Positions 41,566 through 46,654 of a stretch of DNA of 46,654 nucleotides are shown here, one piece after another. Position 1 is the stretch's first letter. Each line of letters opens with the position of its first letter. Source of the stretch: Pseudomonadota bacterium (GTDB lineage: Bacteria > Desulfobacterota > Syntrophorhabdia > Syntrophorhabdales > Syntrophorhabdaceae); the NCBI GenBank assembly GCA_026388315.1, contig JAPLKA010000020.1, forward strand, positions 1 through 46,654, in the 5' to 3' direction. A model generated the notes under the pieces. That model made no database searches, was not told the DNA's origin, and saw nothing but the letters and a program-made list of their open reading frames with translations. Position numbers and translations under genes: made by a program.

Positions 41566-43482
41566 TTAAAAACTGACAGTAACTCCGCCGTAACATGCAA
41601 AACCAGGAGATGTATATCCCCAGACTTCCTGATATTGTCGGTTTAGGAGATTATCAATCCTGCCTGTCAATTTGATCTGTTTTACCAGTTCATATTGAAC
41701 TGCCATATTGACTACAGTGTATCCACCCATAATCCCGCTGCTTGGGTAGGGGTCATAATCGCGCCGTTTTCCCACGTAAAAGACCCTCAGGTTGATATTC
41801 CCCTTGTCAAGAAACCGGTAATTCATGTCGACGCCAAATTTGTTTTGAGGCCGACGGATCAGAGATTCACCGGTAGTCCTGTTTTCCGTATCGGTATATG
41901 TATAATTGAATTTCGCTTCGAGGTTTTCTATCACTTTGATCTTTGTTGAGAATTCAATGCCGTCAGACCTTGCCTTAGATATATTTACGTAACCCTGAGC
42001 GTTATCATATTCAATGAGGTTTTTAAAGTCATTCCGGAAATAGGTGAGACCAAGGGAAATTTTTTCATCGAGGAACGCCTGATCAATACCGAGATCCCAT
42101 CCCTTACTCTCCTCTGCTCTGAGATTGGTGTTTCCCACTGGTGCCCACAGGGTAGCCGGCGCATAGAGCTGATAAAGCGAAGGTGCCCTCACTCCGGTGC
42201 CGTAAGTTCCCCTTAATTTCATAGCCAATTCCTTAATCAGGTAGGCCGGTGCAATACGATATGTAGTATTGGAACCGATCTCGCTGTGATCGTCAATTCT
42301 GATTCCTGCCGTACCAAAGAATCGTTCCCCGATTTTGATCTGATCCTGGAGATAGTAACCTTTGTTTCTGGCAGTCTCGCGGGGGAAGTTGTTGAATCCC
42401 GGCCCCCATGCGCTTACCCAATAATAATTCGATTTTCCCGTCTCTTCCTTATATTCTGCACCAAATGTCAAAGTATTGGTCTTATGAACTTCGACGGTAT
42501 GCTGCCATCCGAACCTGTCAAGCCTTCCCTGATAGCTGGATTGTTCCGAGTCTGTCGGGTGCTGGAAATCGGTAGGGTTGTTATATGATCTGTCGTTTTT
42601 ATTTGTTCCGAATTCTATTGACTGAAGCCAGCGACTATCGAAAAGGTCTATTTTCACCTTTCCGTTTGCCAACAGTTGAGTGGATTTGCCAACGTTATTC
42701 ACGTCGTCTCTACCTGGCCCTCCCCCATTATCGAGGTCGTTTTCTGTTCTTGTATATCTGACGGAAAAGTCGGTATCAACATGTTTGTTGAATGTGTATC
42801 CGAAACGTGATGAGACGGATTTGTTATCATAACCATCTCTTTCGATGTTGCCATATTTACTGTTTGCCGAAGAAAGACCCCTTGAATTGATGTGGGAAAG
42901 ACTAAGAGAGTAATTGAAGTCCTTTGATGAACCGCTGATTCCTGTCGACTCTCTGAAGGTGTTGAAAGAGCCTCCTTCACCCGATATAAAGAATTTTGGT
43001 TTCCCTTCCCCCTTTTTTGTAATGATGTTGATAACCCCGCCGATTGCGCTTGAGCCGTACAGTGTACTTTGGGGCCCGCGGACTACCTCGATCTGTTCAA
43101 TGTTATCCACCGTAAGATCGGCAAAGTCGAATAGACGACCGAAGTGCATGACATCATTCGCTTCCATGCCGTCTATCAAAACAAGGGTATGTTCCGGGTT
43201 GGCCCCCCTTATATAGACTGAGGCAGTTCCTCCGAGACCTCCCGTTTGAACGGCATCCAGTCCGGGCAGACCTCGAAGGACGTCTATAAGCGCCGGTTCG
43301 TTCTTTTCCTCAATTTCTTTGGCCGATATAACACTTACAGAGCTTGCGGTTTCTTCTACGGGGGTCTCGACCCTGGAAGCGGTAACAACGATATCTTCGA
43401 GCCTGTGAGGCTCGCTGCAAAGTAATACCTTTGGACTGAAAAAAACAAAAGAAACGATAAGTGTAATTATGAAGCGGTACAT
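41566..43482 (-). CDS. btuB: TonB-dependent corrinoid receptor
   Basis: The 638-residue outer-membrane receptor has a signal peptide (FIITLIVSFVFFSPKVLLC). The TonB box LEDIVVTASRVETPVEE is near residue 27. The plug domain has VVRGPQSTLYGSSAIGGVINII, and a 22-strand-type barrel ends in a terminal phenylalanine (GGVTVSF). It is directly downstream of the cobalamin riboswitch, so B12-type import is the expected role. GGGAGG precedes the ATG. It appears complete. Confidence 0.92.
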   Translation of the reverse strand: MYRFIITLIVSFVFFSPKVLLCSEPHRLEDIVVTASRVETPVEETASSVSVISAKEIEEKNEPALIDVLRGLPGLDAVQTGGLGGTASVYIRGANPEHTLVLIDGMEANDVMHFGRLFDFADLTVDNIEQIEVVRGPQSTLYGSSAIGGVINIITKKGEGKPKFFISGEGGSFNTFRESTGISGSSKDFNYSLSLSHINSRGLSSANSKYGNIERDGYDNKSVSSRFGYTFNKHVDTDFSVRYTRTENDLDNGGGPGRDDVNNVGKSTQLLANGKVKIDLFDSRWLQSIEFGTNKNDRSYNNPTDFQHPTDSEQSSYQGRLDRFGWQHTVEVHKTNTLTFGAEYKEETGKSNYYWVSAWGPGFNNFPRETARNKGYYLQDQIKIGERFFGTAGIRIDDHSEIGSNTTYRIAPAYLIKELAMKLRGTYGTGVRAPSLYQLYAPATLWAPVGNTNLRAEESKGWDLGIDQAFLDEKISLGLTYFRNDFKNLIEYDNAQGYVNISKARSDGIEFSTKIKVIENLEAKFNYTYTDTENRTTGESLIRRPQNKFGVDMNYRFLDKGNINLRVFYVGKRRDYDPYPSSGIMGGYTVVNMAVQYELVKQIKLTGRIDNLLNRQYQEVWGYTSPGFACYGGVTVSF

Positions 43483-43519
43483 GAAACCTCCCTATGCCTC
43501 GTAAGGATTGTGTCGTTAA

Positions 43520-43695
43520 GAATTCAACCCAAGGTTTCCTGACTGAGGTTAAGCTTTTGCACCTTCCCATGCTGTTTTGAACAGCACAGTGGCTGGGTTT
43601 AATTACCCACGCAAAGCCTTTTACCCTTCACAGTTGCGGGACAGCGGAAGATTTTCACTTCACTTCCCTTGAAAGGTTGAATTTATTGCACTGGT
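43520..43695 (-). ncRNA. cobalamin riboswitch
   Basis: The minus strand has the conserved B12 riboswitch blocks in order: GGGAAGTGAAGTGAAAATC, CCGCTGTCCCGCAACTGTGA, the B12 box region CCAGCCACTGTG, CATGGGAAGG and finally AGTCAGGAAACC. The last block is about 40 bases upstream of the btuB start. Coordinates are by eye. Ligand binding should reduce expression of btuB and the long operon after it. The rest of 43483..43753 holds no gene. Confidence 0.93.
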
Positions 43696-43753
43696 GATTT
43701 TTTAGCATGTGTTAATCTTGAATGCAATAGTATTTTTTGTGATATACTGTGTC

Positions 43754-44179
43754 ATGCACGAAGAATACATACAAAAATTATTTAATGAGTGTAATGTTGG
43801 CAGACTTCTTGGCATAGAGATTTACGAGGTAGAAGAGGGCAGGGCAAAAGGGAAGCTTACCATAAAGAAAGAACATATCAATGTATTCGGTAATGCCCAC
43901 GGTGGTATACTTTTTACATTAGCAGATCATGTGGGTGGGGCGTGCGGTAACAGCCTCGGGAAGATGGCCGTATTGGTTGAATCGTCGATACAGTATATGA
44001 AAGGAGCTAATGAAGGCGAGACCGTCTTTGCAGAGGCAACGCTTATACATAAAGGGAAAAAAATCGGAAGGATCGATATAAAAATCTCCCGTGAAAACGG
44101 TGATTTACTTGCATTGATGCATATGGTCTTTTATATGAAAGGCGATGACCACAAAACGAAGACTCCTGAAAATCTTTAA
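43754..44179 (+). CDS. PaaI-like hotdog-fold thioesterase
   Basis: This 141-residue protein has the hotdog block NVFGNAHGGILFTLADHVGG (about residues 40-60), with the His-Gly-Gly catalytic loop, plus KAKGKLTIKKEH-type strands and IGRIDIKISREN near the end. Enzymes of this family hydrolyse aryl- or acyl-CoA thioesters. The frame is open to GTG 43709, but ATG 43754 is preferred because a TATACT box ends only 5 bases before it, which would give a leaderless mRNA. It overlaps the next gene by 35 bases. Confidence 0.85.
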   Translation: MHEEYIQKLFNECNVGRLLGIEIYEVEEGRAKGKLTIKKEHINVFGNAHGGILFTLADHVGGACGNSLGKMAVLVESSIQYMKGANEGETVFAEATLIHKGKKIGRIDIKISRENGDLLALMHMVFYMKGDDHKTKTPENL

Positions 44180-44798
44180 CATTCTTCTCACTTCTTTCGG
44201 TAAAAGGAACTGGTGGCCCGGAGAGACACCTCTGGAAATTATTGTCGGTGCCGTACTAACCCAGAATACCTCCTGGAAAAACGTTGAAAAGGCCATCGAG
44301 AATATGAAAAAAGAGGGGATATTAGATGTTGAGAGGCTCTACGAGATAAACACCGAAAAATTGAGCGAAATCATAAGGCCTTCAGGATTTTTTAATATAA
44401 AATCAAAGAGGTTAAAAAATATTATTAATGTTATTTATAATGAATATGATGCAACTATTGAAAATATGACAAATATCAAAACTGATATATTGAGAAATCT
44501 ATTACTCGGCATAAATGGGATAGGGCCGGAAACCGCTGACAGCATTTTGCTTTATGCATTAAATAAGCCTGTTTTTGTTGTTGATGCCTATACGAAAAGG
44601 TTTTTGAAGAACCATGACCTGTATAATGGCGACGGTGATTACCACGAGATACAGAAATTCTTCATGGACAACCTCCAATCGGATGTCTGCTTATTTAACG
44701 AATTTCATGCGCTCATTGTTTGCCTGTGCCAGATTCATTGCAGGAAAGTGCCGGTATGCACAGGATGTCCTTTAGAAGGGGACAAGGATAGAAATTAG
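44145..44798 (+). CDS. HhH-GPD DNA glycosylase with iron-sulfur cluster, endonuclease III-like
   Basis: This 217-residue base-excision enzyme has the helix-hairpin-helix INGIGPETADSILLYALNKP and the GPD aspartate in FVVDAYTKRFL. Near the C-terminus is a four-cysteine cluster motif (CQIHCRKVPVCTGCPL). In endonuclease III the helix-hairpin-helix carries the lyase lysine (G-x-G-R-K-T); here Glu occupies that place, so it may be a monofunctional glycosylase, as in the MagIII or MutY-type branch. The ATG overlaps the thioesterase gene. Confidence 0.82.
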   Translation: MTTKRRLLKIFNILLTSFGKRNWWPGETPLEIIVGAVLTQNTSWKNVEKAIENMKKEGILDVERLYEINTEKLSEIIRPSGFFNIKSKRLKNIINVIYNEYDATIENMTNIKTDILRNLLLGINGIGPETADSILLYALNKPVFVVDAYTKRFLKNHDLYNGDGDYHEIQKFFMDNLQSDVCLFNEFHALIVCLCQIHCRKVPVCTGCPLEGDKDRN

Positions 44799-44810
44799 TT
44801 TGTAAATTAG

Positions 44811-45848
44811 CTAATAGCTTATATGAACCTTTTCTCCGTCCGGGGTCTTCTGAATAGAGCCTATTTCAAATGCATTCTCTCCAGATTCCATAAGCTGTCC
44901 AATAATTGCTTTTTCGTCGGCCATATTGGCAATAATTATAAATCCGATGCCCATATTGAACGTTGAATACATTTCATCCAGGGGTACATCCCCCAGTTTC
45001 ATGATAAACTTGAAAATAGGTGGAATTTCATAATCGGACAGGTCTATTCTTGCAGAAAGTCCGTCAGGGATAATCCTTTTAATATTTCCAGGCAGACCGC
45101 TACCTGTAATGTGGGCCATGCCTTTTATCGAAAACTTATCGAGGATATTGCTGATAGATTTTACATAAATTCTTGTTGGTTTCAGGAGTTCTTCATATAG
45201 TTTGTCATGCAGTTCCTCAAACTTTTCATTCAGATCAAGATTGTGTATTTCAAGGAGAACCTTTCGTACGAGCGAGTAACCATTGCTGTGCAATCCGCTG
45301 GAAGATAAGGCAATTATTCTATCTCCATCCTTTATATCTGCGCCGTCAATGATGTTTTCTTTGTCAACGAACCCTATTGCAAAACCGGCAAGATCATATT
45401 CACCTTCCTTGTAGAAAGAGGGCATTTCTGCAGTTTCACCACCTATGAGTGCACACCCGGCCAATGAGCATCCATCACAGATACCTGAAATTACATCTCT
45501 GTAAATCTTTTCTTCTATACTGCCGCAGGCAAAATAATCGAGAAAGAAAAACGGTTTTGCGCCTAATGTAAGAATATCATTAACAGACATGGCGACAAGG
45601 TCAATACCAATCGTATCGTGTTTACCGCTCATGAATGCTATTTTTAGTTTTGTTCCCACCCCATCCGTAGAGGTTACGAGGATAGGGTTTTTGTATCCAC
45701 CAGGCACCTCCGTGAGGGAACCAAAACCGCCTATACGGTTTAACACAAAAGGGTTGAATGTATTGTGAATCTTGTCTTTTAAATTACCCATTAACCTGTC
45801 TGCCTTATGTATGTCCACTCCAGCATCTTTATACGTTAATACACCCAT
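44811..45848 (-). CDS. purM: phosphoribosylformylglycinamidine cyclo-ligase
   Basis: This 345-residue purine biosynthesis enzyme (AIR synthase) has the expected length and motifs. LTYKDAGVDIHKADRLMGNLK is at the N-terminus, followed by VTSTDGVGTKLKIAF and MSVNDILTLGAKPFFFLDY. Later blocks are ALIGGETAEMPSFYKEGEYD and HITGSGLPGNIKRIIPDG. It converges with the glycosylase gene with 12 bases between. AAAGG precedes the ATG. Confidence 0.95.
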   Translation of the reverse strand: MGVLTYKDAGVDIHKADRLMGNLKDKIHNTFNPFVLNRIGGFGSLTEVPGGYKNPILVTSTDGVGTKLKIAFMSGKHDTIGIDLVAMSVNDILTLGAKPFFFLDYFACGSIEEKIYRDVISGICDGCSLAGCALIGGETAEMPSFYKEGEYDLAGFAIGFVDKENIIDGADIKDGDRIIALSSSGLHSNGYSLVRKVLLEIHNLDLNEKFEELHDKLYEELLKPTRIYVKSISNILDKFSIKGMAHITGSGLPGNIKRIIPDGLSARIDLSDYEIPPIFKFIMKLGDVPLDEMYSTFNMGIGFIIIANMADEKAIIGQLMESGENAFEIGSIQKTPDGEKVHISY

Positions 45849-45900
45849 TTTTTTACCTTTATAATTATAGAGTATTGTGAAAATTACATGCTAACTATTC

Positions 45901-45962
45901 CAGCATTCAGCTTTCAGCTACCAAAAAACCTGCATGCTGATAGCTGAATGCTGATAGCTGAA
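45901..45962. repeat. REP-like inverted and direct repeats between purM and the GYD gene
   Basis: CAGCATTCAGCT (45901-45912) is the reverse complement of AGCTGAATGCTG (45942-45953), and GCTGATAGCTGAA occurs twice in the right part. It resembles short palindromic repeats found between genes in many bacteria, and may stabilise the GYD transcript's 3' end. Confidence 0.55.
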
Positions 45963-45970
45963 CACAAAAA

Positions 45971-46255
45971 TCACGTCATTTTTGTGATGAATTCGTCTAC
46001 CGGAATAGCAGGCAAGGTTACTATCTGTACCGTACCTCTTGAGCCAAGATCAATAGAGATTTTCGCTATGGCTTCATTGTTGGCGGCATCAAGGATACTG
46101 ATAAAATCATACTGCCCCAATACAGCGTACTGGGCAAGCACCTTTGCACCCATATTTTCGATCTCTCTGTTTACTTCCTCGATCCTTTCCGGATGTTTCT
46201 TAATCGTTTTCCTACCGTCGTCTGTTAATGTACTTATCATAATATATATTGGCAT
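45971..46255 (-). CDS. GYD-domain protein
   Basis: This 94-residue protein is of the GYD family, small ferredoxin-like alpha/beta proteins. The signature lies at VLAQYAVLGQYDFISILDAAN, and the N-terminal strand is PIYIMISTLTDDGRK. The function of the family is unknown. The start is preceded by GGGGGTGAT, a strong ribosome-binding site. It is upstream of purM on the same strand, so the two may share a transcript. Confidence 0.85.
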   Translation of the reverse strand: MPIYIMISTLTDDGRKTIKKHPERIEEVNREIENMGAKVLAQYAVLGQYDFISILDAANNEAIAKISIDLGSRGTVQIVTLPAIPVDEFITKMT

Positions 46256-46549
46256 GTAATCACCCCCTTTCTTTCCTATATTTTAATTGAGAAGGATTTA
46301 TTGTCAACAATTATTTTTCTTTTTAAAAGTAATTAGACGGAAAATAACATGCAATAATTTTCACATAATACACTTTATGTTATTTTTGTGTTGCAATGGG
46401 ACAATCTTTATACTAAAAATAAGAGCCAAAATACGTGATGTATTTTTTTATTTATTGTTATTTTATTCACATATATTTAATTATTTTGTCTTTGATGTAC
46501 GAAAGATGTATTTTGTAATATTTTCAAATATACCCGAGGGGGTCCCTGT
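46256..46549. other. AT-rich divergent promoter region
   Basis: No gene is supported here; an AT-rich open frame at 46287 has no ribosome-binding site and low-complexity codons. The stretch must hold the promoters for the GYD gene and for the porD-like gene at the right edge. Confidence 0.4.
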
Positions 46550-46654
46550 ATGGCAAAACCAATGGATCAATACAAATGGCACGAACTTAATGTGGGATGC
46601 GTCATCGAGGAGGTTGGTAATGCCAGTGAGTACTTAACCGGTGACTGGCGTTCT
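46550..46654 (+). CDS. porD: 2-oxoacid:ferredoxin oxidoreductase delta subunit (start only)
   Basis: The first 35 residues are visible, starting at the ATG behind GAGGGGG: MAKPMDQYKWHELNVGCVIE followed by EVGNASEYLTGDWRS. The pattern G-x-V-I-E-E-x-G-N-A-x-x-Y-x-T-G-D-W-R is typical of the N-terminus of the PorD ferredoxin-like subunit of pyruvate/2-ketoisovalerate ferredoxin oxidoreductases. The two 4Fe-4S motifs would follow beyond the window. It suggests an anaerobic metabolism. The por alpha/beta/gamma genes presumably follow. Confidence 0.75.
   Translation, partial: MAKPMDQYKWHELNVGCVIEEVGNASEYLTGDWRS

Noticed and set aside
46287-46637. 116-residue AT-rich plus-strand frame at the right edge
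   Set aside because: It overlaps the well-supported porD-like start, has no ribosome-binding site, and has low-complexity Phe/Leu/Tyr content typical of AT-rich non-coding DNA.

Overview
The window looks like a chromosomal segment of an anaerobic bacterium, probably a member of the Desulfobacterota (old Deltaproteobacteria) or a related phylum such as Nitrospirota. This rests on the mix of gene families: a 2-oxoacid:ferredoxin oxidoreductase subunit, a large cobamide salvage operon, a GYD-domain protein, an HD-GYP regulator, a CFI-box C-terminal anchor and a ModE-type operator. Nothing in the window fixes the species.

Region 1 to about 30,540 is accessory DNA, probably an integrated element that ends at the 3' end of a tRNA-Thr gene (30542..30613, minus strand). 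Its left part (2..6799) is one long plus-strand operon. It opens with unrecognised small genes and then carries a PRTRC-type locus: PRTRC E, C (ubiquitin-like), F, three small unknown genes, B (E2-like), A (JAB/JAMM peptidase) and ThiF (E1-like). The locus therefore encodes a set resembling a bacterial ubiquitin-conjugation and deconjugation pathway, and it closes with a strong terminator. A RecQ helicase with extra C-terminal DNA-binding modules follows.

At 9655..13070 lies a compact 3.4 kb mobile element with two overlapping tyrosine recombinases and a TPR-type passenger gene. Its ends can be read at base level: 12-bp inverted arms, each next to a directly repeated 7-bp core, and a reconstructed empty site that is itself palindromic. 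Next come cargo genes on the minus strand: a molybdate-type ABC permease and binding protein behind a textbook ModE operator, a secreted S41 peptidase, a decayed MFS transporter, and a giant double purple-acid-phosphatase-like protein. A second plus-strand operon (22686..27328) encodes a sliding clamp (DnaN), a SWIM-finger protein, several unknown small proteins and a RadC-type JAB protein. It converges on a minus-strand RecD2 helicase and a VKOR-like protein.

From the tRNA rightwards the DNA looks like core chromosome. A cobalamin riboswitch (about 43520..43695) heads a 12-kb minus-strand series: btuB, an asparagine-synthetase-like PP-loop protein, a DUF71/Dph6-like PP-loop protein, btuF, btuC, btuD, cobU, cobT, cobS, cbiB, cobD and then an HD-GYP response regulator. 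Together these import corrinoids and assemble the nucleotide loop. The two PP-loop proteins have no standard step assigned and are the most interesting part of that operon. The right edge holds a thioesterase, a HhH-GPD glycosylase, purM, a GYD protein and the start of a porD-like gene.
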